From positions 1,736,001 through 1,800,000 of the forward strand of contig NZ_CP014766.1 of NCBI RefSeq assembly GCF_001611675.1: DNA of 64,000 nucleotides, written 5' to 3'. The translations under genes were made by a program, and so were the position numbers. The notes under the pieces were generated by a model that was not told the origin of the DNA, ran no database searches, and saw nothing but the letters and a program-made list of their open reading frames with translations. Source of the DNA: Pontibacter akesuensis. GTDB taxonomy: Bacteria; Bacteroidota; Bacteroidia; Cytophagales; Hymenobacteraceae. Shown here one piece after another: positions 54,035 through 62,996 of this stretch. The stretch's first letter is position 1; each line of letters starts with the position of its first letter.

Positions 54035-54532
54035 CTAACCAGCGTACTGCTGTATTTGCTCTTCGGTCAAGGTGCAGGTCAGCCATTCGCTGCTCAGTTC
54101 GGCTCCAATCTTTTTGTAGAAGGCAATGGCCGGTTCATTCCAATCCAGCACCTGCCACCTGAAGCGTTTGGCACCTGTTTCCTTCGCTTCCTGGGCTACC
54201 GCGTTAAAGAGCTTGCGTCCGACACCGGTGCGGCGCATAAACTCCGTTACCACTAGGTCCTCTAAGTATAGAGTGCGGCCTTTCCACGTGGAATAAGCCG
54301 TGTAGTATAGCGCGATGCCCACAATCCCGTTCTCCCCTTCAGCCACAAAGAACTTGAAGATCGGATTCTCGCCGAAACCATCGCGCTCCATCTCGTAGAT
54401 GGTGGTGGTTACCTCCTGCGGCGCCCGCTCAAACTCTGCCAATTCTTTGATCAGCGCATGCACCTGGGGCAGGTCATCTATCGTTCCTCTTCTTATCTCT
54501 ACCATTTCAATATCTGTTGTCTTTTTGATCAT
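54035..54532 (-). CDS. GNAT N-acetyltransferase (SSAT-like)
   Basis: A 165-residue GCN5-type acetyltransferase using acetyl-CoA. The acetyl-CoA loop is in 'RRTGVGRKLFNAVAQEAK'. 'GENPIFKFFVAE', 'TAYSTWKGRTLYLEDLVV' and 'WQVLDWNEPAIAFYKKIGAE' resemble the spermidine/spermine or thialysine acetyltransferase branch. The second methionine (54505) is an alternative start. Substrate not determinable. Confidence 0.88.
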   Translation of the reverse strand: MIKKTTDIEMVEIRRGTIDDLPQVHALIKELAEFERAPQEVTTTIYEMERDGFGENPIFKFFVAEGENGIVGIALYYTAYSTWKGRTLYLEDLVVTEFMRRTGVGRKLFNAVAQEAKETGAKRFRWQVLDWNEPAIAFYKKIGAELSSEWLTCTLTEEQIQQYAG

Positions 54533-54660
54533 GTAATCGATTCATGGGTAAAAGCATAGACACATACCTGCGTCTGCTTCTCTTCTTTTGATGCAGCCAC
54601 ACTTCTACCGCACTTCTAAAGCTGCTTTTAACTTCTGGTGCTATTCAAATTTATAAACAA

Positions 54661-54682
54661 GGCATACGCGGACGCTTGTGGC
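54661..54682 (-). repeat. Degenerate copy of the 22-bp GC-rich repeat
   Basis: Matches the reverse-complement form of 6823-6844 at 18 of 22 positions, with the central GCGGACGCTTG intact. It lies just downstream of the thioesterase gene. Confidence 0.6.
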
Positions 54683-54703
54683 AGGAACTGCTGGCCAGGC
54701 TCT

Positions 54704-55459
54704 TTAACTTTTTAACTCCCGCCACACCGTTTTGGCCTGCACCAGTTCCTTATCGCTTTCCTGGCTGGTGAGGCGGTGCAAGTATAAATTTGCATCAACT
54801 GCATCGGGCGCGGTAGCCGATACCACAGTGTCGCCCAATATACTTTCCGCTTTAAAGATGATGTCTATCTCCTGTAGTTGCTTTTGCTCCAGCACCTCCA
54901 ACGGGAGCGTGTCCAAGGCCCATTGCAGGTAACGGGTGTTGGTTACGTGGCGGTTCAGGTCGATGTCGTGCCAGCGGACGGGGATTTGCTGCTCATGCTG
55001 TGCCTCCTGCAACTGTGGCAGCTTTCCTTTGGCAAAAGGCAGGGGCTCCCGCAGCTGCACAAGCTCCATGTTCACAATAAAATCCGGCACCGATACCAGT
55101 TGGCGCTTCACCATGTCCATCACCAACCATACGCTGGTTGCCTGGCCCAACAGCTCGCGCTCCGAAGTATAGATTCGGAAGTCGCGGTGCATGTATACAC
55201 GCTCACGGCCAGAGGCCCATGTTTCCACCGTCAGTTTGTCGTCGTGTGTGGGGTATCGGAATATTTCAATGCGCATCCGCTGCAGCACCCACGTCAGCCC
55301 GTGCTCCAGCAGGTCATACATTGACATGCCGATGTCTCTGGTATTTTCCCATGCCGCCTCGTGCATGTAACTCACGAGCGCCGGCAAAGTAGCCTGCCCC
55401 CGGTAATCTATTTCGTTTGAGCGTACCGTAAACTGGCTGGTCCCTCCCGTTGATTTCAT
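54704..55459 (-). CDS. Acyl-ACP thioesterase family protein
   Basis: A 251-residue double hot-dog protein. The first half has 'YRGQATLPALVSYMHEAAWE' and 'TWVLQRMRIEIFRYP'. The second half has the catalytic-type motif 'DIDLNRHVTNTRYLQWALD' (about 165-183). This matches bacterial FatA/FatB-like thioesterases that release fatty acids from acyl carrier protein. Chain-length preference cannot be told. Monocistronic. Confidence 0.88.
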   Translation of the reverse strand: MKSTGGTSQFTVRSNEIDYRGQATLPALVSYMHEAAWENTRDIGMSMYDLLEHGLTWVLQRMRIEIFRYPTHDDKLTVETWASGRERVYMHRDFRIYTSERELLGQATSVWLVMDMVKRQLVSVPDFIVNMELVQLREPLPFAKGKLPQLQEAQHEQQIPVRWHDIDLNRHVTNTRYLQWALDTLPLEVLEQKQLQEIDIIFKAESILGDTVVSATAPDAVDANLYLHRLTSQESDKELVQAKTVWRELKS

Positions 55460-55532
55460 AGCATTTTATACTTGTCTGGCTGCTAAGTTACGCAAGAATC
55501 GCTGTGGAGGCCAACCTGGTGCTTTGTAAAAC

Positions 55533-55564
55533 AGGCAGCACACCCGTTGCCGGGTGTGCTGCCT
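55533..55564 (-). terminator. 14-bp perfect stem-loop
   Basis: AGGCAGCACACCCG (55533-55546) pairs perfectly with CGGGTGTGCTGCCT (55551-55564), 4-nt loop. On the minus strand a GTTTTA follows. It lies about 110 nt after the DUF5362-like gene and likely ends its transcript. Confidence 0.7.
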
Positions 55565-55674
55565 ATGGCTGATGTACTGCTAACTTAGGTTGAGGCGCTT
55601 CATAATCGCCTGAGGCAGGAAGAAATATGGGAGCCCCTAAAGATCTTTTATACTTAGATAGCGCATAAACGACG

Positions 55675-56103
55675 CTACATCATCTTTCCGATTCCCATGC
55701 CCAGTACCATAAACAGAAGTGCCAAACCATAGAAAGCCAGGAAGACAATGGTGAGGATGCCCATGAACTTGAGCAGTGATTTCAGGTTCTTAAAAGCTTC
55801 GTTTATCGCTGCTTCGCTTTGCTCGTTCAGGGCCAGTTGCGCTTTGCTGGAGAAACGGTACAGGTAGAAGATCGGCAGAAAGTAGAGCAAGGCAAAAAGC
55901 AGGTAAATAACGGTAAAGAATCCGCCGCCGATGATGCTACCAACGCCCGCCGTGTTCCCCATGCCGCCATTCATCAAAGCGCCCATGGAAGCGCCAGCGA
56001 ACAGGCCCACCAGTACCATCAGCCCTACTATTACAAAGCCCACAATAGCTAAAAATTTGCCCCATTTGGCTGCCTGGCTCAGGTAGTCGGCAGCGGTAGG
56101 CAT
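55675..56103 (-). CDS. DUF5362-like membrane protein
   Basis: A 142-residue protein with about three membrane segments (near 16-38, 56-82 and 115-140) and glycine-rich connections. 'AADYLSQAAKWGKFLAIVGF' and 'LNEQSEAAINEAFKNLKSLL' fit DUF5362. Function unknown. It is preceded by a gap with three AAGTATA-type motifs. Confidence 0.75.
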   Translation of the reverse strand: MPTAADYLSQAAKWGKFLAIVGFVIVGLMVLVGLFAGASMGALMNGGMGNTAGVGSIIGGGFFTVIYLLFALLYFLPIFYLYRFSSKAQLALNEQSEAAINEAFKNLKSLLKFMGILTIVFLAFYGLALLFMVLGMGIGKMM

Positions 56104-56212
56104 GACCTCTCGTCGTCAAAGAATGTTTCCATAGGATGTTGTTCGTTTAGCCTTCAAAGTATATAATTATAACTATACTTCCTAACATCCTGCAGCCCTC
56201 TCCGGAAGAAGA

Positions 56213-56250
56213 CAAAAAAAGCCGCGCCACCTAAAACAGGCAACGCGGCT
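56213..56250 (-). terminator. Rho-independent terminator of the prolyl oligopeptidase gene
   Basis: AGCCGCG (56220-56226) pairs with CGCGGCT (56244-56250), followed on the minus strand by seven T. It lies 30 nt after the stop. Confidence 0.82.
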
Positions 56251-56279
56251 GAAGTATAATTGGCAGATTTATACTGTTG

Positions 56280-58481
56280 TTACTGGTTCTGATACGGGTT
56301 TACGCCCATGTTCTTGTAGATGAACGCATACGTATCGGCGTACTCCTGAATTACGAGCGAAGTTGGCTTACCGGCACCGTGGCCCGCACGCACATCTACC
56401 CGGATTAAGTATGGGTTGCCCGGTGCGCCTTTGTCCTGCAGCTCAGATATAAACTTGAACGAGTGCGCCGGCACCACACGGTCGTCGTGGTCAGCGGTCT
56501 TCACCAGCGTTGCCGGGTATTTCACGCCTTCTTTGATGTTGTGCAGTGGCGAGAACGCCTGCAGGTTCTTGAACTGCGCGGCATCGTCAGAAGAACCGTA
56601 TTCCGGCACCCAGGCCCACCCAATCGTGAACTTGTGGAAGCGCAGCATGTCCATCACACCAACGGCAGGCAGCGCTACTTTCGCCAGCTCAGGGCGCTGT
56701 GTCATGAAAGCACCTACCAGCAAACCACCGTTAGAGCCACCAGCCACGGCCAACTTTTCAGAGGAAGTATACTTCTGGCTGATCAGGTACTCGGCCGCCC
56801 CGATGAAGTCATCAAACACGTTCTGCTTGTTCGGTGTCATACCGGCCTTGTGCCAGTCTTCGCCGTACTCGCCTCCACCACGCAGGTTCGGCATGGCGTA
56901 CACACCACCGTTCTCGAGCCACAGCATGTTGGCAATACTGAAGCTAGGTGTCATGGAGATGTTAAAGCCACCGTAGGCGTACAGGTACGTCGGATTCTGG
57001 CCGTTCAGCTCCAGGCCCTTCTTGTGCACGATAAACATCGGCACTTTCGTGCCGTCCTTTGAAGTATAAAACACCTGCTTCGTCTCGAAGGCGTCCGTGT
57101 CTACGTTCACTTCCGTTTTGCGGAACTGCGTTACTTTGTTGGTTGCAATGTCGTAGCGGAAAATGGTTGGCGGGTACGTAAACGAGGTGAAGGTAAAGAA
57201 CACTTCCTTGTCGTCTTTGTCGCCGTTGAAGCCGCCCACTGTGCCAAGCGTTGGCAGTTCCACGGTGTTCAGCTGCTTGCCGTTCATATCGTACACCACC
57301 ACCTGGCTCGTCGCGTCCTTCATGTACGTGGCTACCAAACGGCCGCCCACGCTCGACACGCCCTCCAGCACGTTCTGCGACTCCGGAATAATGGTTTTCC
57401 AGTTCTGCTCCTGCGGCTTTTTCGGGTCGATGAGCACCAGGCGGTAGCGCGGCGCGTTTTTGTTCGTCATCACCAGCAGTTTATCGCCCACGTTGTCAAT
57501 CACACTGTACTGGCTCTCAAAGTTTTCGATGATCGGTTTGATGGTTGACTTCGGGTCCTTCAGGTCTTTGTACGACAAGGCGTTGGCCCCGCTCGCTCCC
57601 TCCGAAACATTCAGCAGCAGGAAGCGCTCGTCTTCCGTGGTCTGGCCGTAGAAGTTGCGCAGTGCGTTCTTCTTGTCCTCATACACCAGTTGGTCCTGGC
57701 TCTGCGGCGTGCCGATTTTGTGGTAGTATACTTTATGGTACTCGTTCTTATTGGCCAGCTTGTTTCCTTCGGTTGGGGCATCGTAGCGGCTGTAGAAGAA
57801 GCCGTTGCCGCTCCAGCTCGGGCTGGAGAATTTCACCCACTCAATCTGATCGTCCAGTTTTTTACCGGTTGCCGTTTCCATTAAGTGGTAGGTGTTCCAA
57901 TCAGAGCCGCCGCTGGAGGTACCGTAGGCCAAGTACTTCCCGTCTTTGGAGAACTGCAGCGAGGTAAGCGCTACCGTGCCATCGTCACTCAGCTTGTTCG
58001 GGTCGAAGAACACCTTTGGCTCAGCCTCCAGGCTCTCCTGCACATACAGCACACTTTGGTTCTGCAGGCCATCGTTTTTAAAGAAGTAGTACTTGCCGCC
58101 TTCTTTAAAAGGGGCGCCATACTTCGGGTAATTCCAGATTTCGGTAAGGCGGTTCTTGATGTTGTCGCGGAAGTCGATGTCGCTTAGGTACTCCTTTGTC
58201 ACCTCGTTCTGCTCCTCAATCCACTCGTCCAGCGCTGCGTCGTGCGTTTCCTGCCAGCGGTACGGATCGGCCACTTTAGTGCCGAAGTAATCGTCTACCT
58301 GATCTACTTTTTTAGTATCAGGGTAATCAAGTGCCTTTGCTTCTTCTGCCGCCTGTGCGGTGGCAGAAGTTGTATTTGTTTCTGTTGTCATGCCTGTGGC
58401 AGTTGTGTCCGTTTGAGATGATTTGCAAGCCGACACAGCCGTGAGGCCGCCGGCTAGCAGAAATACAGTTGTCCTTTTCAT
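56280..58481 (-). CDS. Prolyl oligopeptidase family serine peptidase, exported
   Basis: About 733 residues from the ATG at 58481, giving 'MKRTTVFLLAGGLTAVSAC' (lipoprotein-like signal, Cys19); the frame runs 18 codons further upstream. A seven-bladed propeller (about 90-420) is followed by an alpha/beta hydrolase with the nucleophile in 'VAGGSNGGLLVGAFMTQ', the acidic region 'TADHDDRVVPAHSFKF' and the catalytic His in 'VRAGHGAGKP'. It should cleave short peptides after proline (S9A), outside the cytoplasm. Confidence 0.93.
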   Translation of the reverse strand: MKRTTVFLLAGGLTAVSACKSSQTDTTATGMTTETNTTSATAQAAEEAKALDYPDTKKVDQVDDYFGTKVADPYRWQETHDAALDEWIEEQNEVTKEYLSDIDFRDNIKNRLTEIWNYPKYGAPFKEGGKYYFFKNDGLQNQSVLYVQESLEAEPKVFFDPNKLSDDGTVALTSLQFSKDGKYLAYGTSSGGSDWNTYHLMETATGKKLDDQIEWVKFSSPSWSGNGFFYSRYDAPTEGNKLANKNEYHKVYYHKIGTPQSQDQLVYEDKKNALRNFYGQTTEDERFLLLNVSEGASGANALSYKDLKDPKSTIKPIIENFESQYSVIDNVGDKLLVMTNKNAPRYRLVLIDPKKPQEQNWKTIIPESQNVLEGVSSVGGRLVATYMKDATSQVVVYDMNGKQLNTVELPTLGTVGGFNGDKDDKEVFFTFTSFTYPPTIFRYDIATNKVTQFRKTEVNVDTDAFETKQVFYTSKDGTKVPMFIVHKKGLELNGQNPTYLYAYGGFNISMTPSFSIANMLWLENGGVYAMPNLRGGGEYGEDWHKAGMTPNKQNVFDDFIGAAEYLISQKYTSSEKLAVAGGSNGGLLVGAFMTQRPELAKVALPAVGVMDMLRFHKFTIGWAWVPEYGSSDDAAQFKNLQAFSPLHNIKEGVKYPATLVKTADHDDRVVPAHSFKFISELQDKGAPGNPYLIRVDVRAGHGAGKPTSLVIQEYADTYAFIYKNMGVNPYQNQ

Positions 58482-58731
58482 AATGGCTTCGCCTATGTGT
58501 TTGTTTAAGGTTAGGTTAAAAACAGATGAGTACAAGTTAGGGATTTTACCGCATATTGTTGCCTTAGCTGCTCCAGAACCTGCTGTTGCATGCTTCTGAG
58601 AATTCCAAACTTCTAGCCGCTGCCCTGTACAAACTGGACTATTCCTGCTTACTTTTACCCGCTTTTATCGGATGGGCAGCCAAAAAGTTTGCCAGCAAGT
58701 ATAAAAGCATAAATCAAGCCATACATTCTTT

Positions 58732-59388
58732 ATGTTTGACGAACTGGAAGACGAGAAACTGCTGCAAAAGTTTGAGCAGATAGCCGATAGGCTGTCGGAG
58801 AAAGGGTACGCCATCGTGGATAACTTCCTGGAGCCGCAGGAGGTGCGCAACCTGCTGGACGTGCTCACGCATCACCAGGAGCAGGGCACCTTTAAAAAAG
58901 CTGGCATTGGGGCTGCCGATCAGTTTACGGTGGACAAAGAGGTGCGCGGGGATTTTATTCGCTGGATTGAGCCTGCCGAAGCGCTGCCGCCTACCCAGGT
59001 GTTCCTGAACCGCATGAACGAGGTGATGCGCTACATCAACCGCACCTGTTTCCTGGGCCTGAAAGACTACGAGTTCCACTTTACGGTATACCCGCCCGGA
59101 ACTGTGTACAAACGCCACATCGATCAGTTTAAGGAAAACGACCACCGCCGCCTGTCCTTTATCTGCTACCTGAACGAGGATTGGAAGCCGGAGCACGGTG
59201 GAAACCTGCGCTTATACTTGCCACAGGACGACGGCTCTGAAGAAACGGTGGATATTCTGCCAATCGCCGGTCGCCTCGCCTGCTTCCGCGCCGACCTGAT
59301 TCCGCACGAAGTACTCGTAGCCACCCGCCACCGCTACAGCCTCACCGGCTGGATGCTGGACCAACTGAATGAGCTAACGTTTTTGTAG
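58732..59388 (+). CDS. 2OG-Fe(II) oxygenase, prolyl-4-hydroxylase type
   Basis: A 218-residue cytoplasmic dioxygenase. The iron ligands are in 'YKRHIDQF' (HxD, about H128/D130) and the distal His in 'LIPHEVLVATRHRYSLTGWM', with the arginine for 2-oxoglutarate just after it. 'HFTVYPPGTVYKRH' and 'LSFICYLNEDW' are typical of P4H-like enzymes. The target protein or small molecule is unknown. Monocistronic, divergent from the prolyl oligopeptidase gene. Confidence 0.9.
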   Translation: MFDELEDEKLLQKFEQIADRLSEKGYAIVDNFLEPQEVRNLLDVLTHHQEQGTFKKAGIGAADQFTVDKEVRGDFIRWIEPAEALPPTQVFLNRMNEVMRYINRTCFLGLKDYEFHFTVYPPGTVYKRHIDQFKENDHRRLSFICYLNEDWKPEHGGNLRLYLPQDDGSEETVDILPIAGRLACFRADLIPHEVLVATRHRYSLTGWMLDQLNELTFL

Positions 59389-59481
59389 GAGAGGCCACGG
59401 TGAAGACCTCGCGTTTCCGAAGGTCCCGCGAGCGCCTGGGCTACAAAGCAACAGCGTCTTGAGTGCGCTAATCTTTTACTG

Positions 59482-59553
59482 TCATCCTGGAAAGATCTTG
59501 GTAGCGGAGCGCACAAGCAATTGGAGCTCGCCCACAAGATCCTTTCAGGATGA
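59482..59553. repeat. Imperfect inverted repeat of the 'TCATCCTG' type
   Basis: 59482-59500 (TCATCCTGGAAAGATCTTG) pairs with 59535-59553 at 17 of 19 positions; the loop contains a second GAGCG/CGCTC-like match. It fills much of the gap after the oxygenase gene. Confidence 0.65.
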
Positions 59554-59655
59554 TAAATAGGAATGGAGCAAGTATAAAATTCACTCAAATTAAAAATCTC
59601 TCCTACTTTAAAGAAGTCTTGTGTCTTGCTACTTGTGTCTTGTGTCCTATAAACC

Positions 59656-60657
59656 TTACTGCGAAAAGTTGATCTCGGTGCTATCGCCGATGTTGAGGCT
59701 GTGGCTGAAGCCCCGGAACGTGGCGTCGCTGCCGATAATAGAATCCTGCATGACTGCATACCGCAGTTCTGAGTAGGAACCTATGATAGAGTTGCTTAGG
59801 ATGCAGTTACCCACAGACGTATTATCACCAATGGCCACATTGGGGCCGATGATGGAATTGGAGATGCTGCAGTTCTCGCCTATACTTACCGGCGGAATGA
59901 TGATGCAACCGGGGCAAAGTTTGCTGTAGTCGCGGTCGCGGAACTTGGGGCGGGCCAGCAGCGTGGCGTTTGCCTGCAGCAAGGTTTCCTTTCGGCCGCA
60001 GTCGAACCAGTGATCCACGCTCCAGGGCACCATCTTCTCGCCGTTCCGGATCATGTGCATCAGCGCGTCTGTCAGGTGGTACTCGCCCTGCGTGCGCAGG
60101 TCCTCGGTGATGAGGTGCTCCAGCGAGGCGATCAGCTTTTGCGGCTGCATGATTTTGTAAAGGCCCACCAGTGCAAAGTTCGACTTCGGGATCTTGGGCT
60201 TCTCAATCACCTTCGTCACAAATTCATCCTGCCCCATCTCCGTCACACCGAAAAGCGAGGGCTTGGCTACTTTCTTTACACCCAGCACCGAGTATGGCGC
60301 CGCCAGGATCGGCTGCAGGTCCACATCCACAATGGCATCGCCGAGCATGATCAGCAAATCCGGTTCGTTCTCAAAGGTATGGCGGGCTATCCAAAGGGCA
60401 TGCCCCAACCCTTCGCGGGGCTCCTGCACCACAAACTGTGCGTTTACCTGCGGGTACTTCCGCCGCACGTACTGCTCCACCTTCTCGCCCAGGTACCCGA
60501 TGATGAATACAAAGTCGGTGATGCCTGCCTCCAGCAGCTTCTCAATGATGTGGCCAAGTATGGTATTATCCGCTACAGGCACCAACGACTTAGGCTGCGT
60601 GTGCGTGTGCGGCCTAAGCTTTGTACCAACTCCTGCAAGGGGTATAACTACTTTCAT
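59656..60657 (-). CDS. Sugar-phosphate nucleotidyltransferase with left-handed beta-helix
   Basis: A 333-residue protein: nucleotidyltransferase domain with 'MKVVIPLAGVGTKLRPHTHT' (1-20), 'PKSLVPVADNTILGHIIEKL' and 'LLIMLGDAIVD', then hexapeptide repeats ('GENCSISNSIIGPNVAIGDN', about 255-325). The pattern resembles glucose-1-phosphate thymidylyl/uridylyl or mannose-1-phosphate guanylyl transferases; the nucleotide and sugar cannot be fixed. Single gene, so context does not help. Confidence 0.85.
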   Translation of the reverse strand: MKVVIPLAGVGTKLRPHTHTQPKSLVPVADNTILGHIIEKLLEAGITDFVFIIGYLGEKVEQYVRRKYPQVNAQFVVQEPREGLGHALWIARHTFENEPDLLIMLGDAIVDVDLQPILAAPYSVLGVKKVAKPSLFGVTEMGQDEFVTKVIEKPKIPKSNFALVGLYKIMQPQKLIASLEHLITEDLRTQGEYHLTDALMHMIRNGEKMVPWSVDHWFDCGRKETLLQANATLLARPKFRDRDYSKLCPGCIIIPPVSIGENCSISNSIIGPNVAIGDNTSVGNCILSNSIIGSYSELRYAVMQDSIIGSDATFRGFSHSLNIGDSTEINFSQ

Positions 60658-60891
60658 GTACTATCCTTTTCTGCAATATATTAAATTCAGGCTATAAAAT
60701 AAGTGCAGCAAGCGGTTGCTGGCTAACAATTTGTGCTTTTCGGGACGATTCGTGACGCTCACGGCACGTTAAACGCTTACGGCATTTTCTGTTATTTTTA
60801 TGCGTGTCTTAACACAGCTTTCCTATCTTCGTACAGATATCGCCCGCAGGGGCCATTCATTTTGCATACTAAACCACACACATACCCACTT

Positions 60892-61470
60892 ATGAAAAAG
60901 CTATTTTTCTACCTTATCGGCTTCGTGATTCTGGCGTCTCAGTCATCTTGCGGTTACAACACCATGGTAACCAAAGACGAGCAGGTAGAGGCGCAATGGG
61001 CCAACGTGCAGAACGTGTACCAGCGCCGCGCTGACCTGGTGCCAAACCTGGTAAATACCGTAAAGGGCGCCGCCAACTTTGAGCAGGAAACTTTGACACG
61101 TGTGATCGAGGCGCGCGCCAAGGCCACCAGTGTCAACATCAGCCCGGATAACCTGACGCCGGAGAACATCCAAAAGTTTCAGGCAGCACAGGGCGAGTTA
61201 TCCGGTGCCTTGAGCCGCCTGCTGGTATCGGTGGAGCGCTACCCGGAGCTCAAGGCAAACCAGAACTTCCTGGAGCTGCAGGCCCAGTTGGAGGGCACAG
61301 AAAACCGCATTGCCGTGGAGCGGCGTAAATTCAATGAGACGGTGCAGGATTACAACTCCTACATCCGCTCGTTTCCGCGCAACTTCATAGCCGGCTGGTT
61401 CGACTTTGAAAAGAAGGGCTACTTTGAGGCGGAAGCAGGAGCACAAACAGCCCCTACGGTAGAGTTCTAA
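60892..61470 (+). CDS. LemA family protein
   Basis: A 192-residue LemA protein from the ATG at 60892; the open frame runs 53 codons further upstream without a sensible N-terminus. A signal-like segment 'MKKLFFYLIGFVILASQSSC' may carry a lipid cysteine, followed by 'EQVEAQWANVQNVYQRRADL' and 'VPNLVNTVKGAA', the family signature of a helical bundle. LemA commonly sits next to TPM-domain genes, as here. Function unknown; an envelope role is likely. A TATCTTCG element lies about 60 nt upstream. Confidence 0.93.
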   Translation: MKKLFFYLIGFVILASQSSCGYNTMVTKDEQVEAQWANVQNVYQRRADLVPNLVNTVKGAANFEQETLTRVIEARAKATSVNISPDNLTPENIQKFQAAQGELSGALSRLLVSVERYPELKANQNFLELQAQLEGTENRIAVERRKFNETVQDYNSYIRSFPRNFIAGWFDFEKKGYFEAEAGAQTAPTVEF

Positions 61471-61566
61471 AAAATGGCTACAGGGTTCGTTTGATTGCTT
61501 GTTGTTTTTGGTTTTTGAAGCACCTTCCCACAAGCAAACAATCGAGCCGCTTAACAACTTATTGCT

Positions 61567-62004
61567 ATGCCAAAAGACACCATTACCCCAGCCGATGAGC
61601 AGCAGATAATGGCCGCTATAAAAGAGGCGGAAATGCTAACCTCCGGCGAAATAAGGGTACATATAGAAAGCAACTGCGAAATAGATGTGCTGGACCGCGC
61701 CACCGAAGTATTTGCGGAACTGCACATGCACCAGACGGAACAGCGCAATGGCGTGCTGTTTTACGTGGCCCTCGAAGACCACCAGTTTGCCGTACTTGGC
61801 GACGCTGGTATCAACGCTTCCGTGCCCGACCATTTCTGGGAGGACATCACGGCAGAGGTTATCAGTTATTTCAAGAAAAAGAAGTATGCCGCCGGGTTAG
61901 CACGTGGCATACGTATGGCCGGAGAGCAGTTGCAGGCTCACTTCCCTTACAACCGCCACGAAGATACGAACGAACTGAGCGATGACGTATCGTTCGGAGA
62001 CTAA
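61567..62004 (+). CDS. TPM-domain protein (cytoplasmic type)
   Basis: A 145-residue TPM domain with no signal peptide: 'ITPADEQQIMAAIKEAEMLT', 'SGEIRVHIE', 'NGVLFYVALEDHQFAVLGDA' and a C-terminal helix. The pattern is that of the shorter, signal-less TPM proteins found after LemA. It ends 7 nt before the next TPM gene. Role unknown. Confidence 0.88.
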   Translation: MPKDTITPADEQQIMAAIKEAEMLTSGEIRVHIESNCEIDVLDRATEVFAELHMHQTEQRNGVLFYVALEDHQFAVLGDAGINASVPDHFWEDITAEVISYFKKKKYAAGLARGIRMAGEQLQAHFPYNRHEDTNELSDDVSFGD

Positions 62005-62011
62005 GCAAAAC

Positions 62012-62782
62012 ATGAAGCAACTATCCCTATTCCTATACCTTTGCCTCTTAAGCCTCACTGCCTTCGCGCAGAACAGTGATTTTCCGGCCAAGTCGAACCG
62101 CCTGGTCAACGACTATGCCGATATGCTTACACCGCAGGAGGAGCAGGCCCTGGAACAGAAACTAGTAAATTACTCTGATACCACTTCCAGCCAGATAGCG
62201 GTGGTGCTCATGAAATCTATTGGCGGCTACGACATCAACCAGTATGCCGCCGAACTGGGTGAGCTTTGGGGTGTTGGCTCCGGCAAGTATGACAACGGCC
62301 TCGTTATACTTGTGGCCCAGGAAGAGCGGAAGGTTGCCATCCAAACCGGCTACGGACTGGAGGCATATATTCCGGACGCCCTGGCCAAGCGCATCACCGA
62401 GCGCACCTTGAAACCAGCCTTTGCAGAGGGCAGATTTTACGAGGGCCTGGACCGGGCAACCACCTTGGTTTTTGAACTTGCCAGCGGCGCATACGAGGGA
62501 GACCTTAATGCGCAGGGAGGCGAAGGAGAATCAGGCCCTTCCATCTTCTTCATTATCATTATTGTTATTCTGATGTTGATCCTGTTCTCAAAGATGGGGG
62601 GCGGCGGAGGCCGTGGCGGCAGGCGCTACTCTCGTACCTTTGGAGGACCAGTGATTATTCCCGGCGGCTTCGGCACGTTCAGCTCAGGCGGCGGCATGTT
62701 CGGCGGCGGTGGGGGTGGGGGCGGCTTCGGTGGGTTTGGCGGCGGAGGCTTCGGCGGAGGCGGTGCCAGCAGCAGTTGGTAA
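62012..62782 (+). CDS. TPM-domain protein with Gly-rich tail (YgcG-like)
   Basis: About 256 residues starting MKQLSLFLYLCLLSLTAFAQ, a Sec signal; an in-frame upstream ATG at 61982 overlaps the previous gene. The TPM domain (about 25-165) has 'LVNDYADMLTPQEEQALEQK' and 'GLVILVAQEERKVAIQTGYG'. A membrane helix ('IFFIIIIVILMLILFSKM') and a Gly-rich C-terminus ending 'GGGGASSSW' follow. Typical third member of LemA-TPM clusters. Confidence 0.93.
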   Translation: MKQLSLFLYLCLLSLTAFAQNSDFPAKSNRLVNDYADMLTPQEEQALEQKLVNYSDTTSSQIAVVLMKSIGGYDINQYAAELGELWGVGSGKYDNGLVILVAQEERKVAIQTGYGLEAYIPDALAKRITERTLKPAFAEGRFYEGLDRATTLVFELASGAYEGDLNAQGGEGESGPSIFFIIIIVILMLILFSKMGGGGGRGGRRYSRTFGGPVIIPGGFGTFSSGGGMFGGGGGGGGFGGFGGGGFGGGGASSSW

Positions 62783-62874
62783 GTAGATCCTTTGGCGGCA
62801 GCTTTTACAATCAAGTATAACCTAACGCAAATACCCGGGCAAATTACAGGGTGTAAATGTCTCCCAATCTTCCT

Positions 62875-62929
62875 GAAAGAACATAAATGACTACCGAAGG
62901 CACCCTTCTGTAATCATTTATGTTCTTTC
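62875..62929 (+). terminator. Long hairpin after the LemA-TPM cluster
   Basis: GAAAGAACATAAATGA (62875-62890) pairs perfectly over 16 nt with 62914-62929. The loop holds a small GAAGG/CTTC stem. It lies about 90 nt after the TPM gene and separates it from the sensor gene; its T-rich right arm can act as a terminator. Confidence 0.65.
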
Positions 62930-62996
62930 GGCGTTATAAGGCTTGAGCCAGTGGCGGCAGGAGCCGGGGCGCACCAAAAAAGCATACGTTGCATAC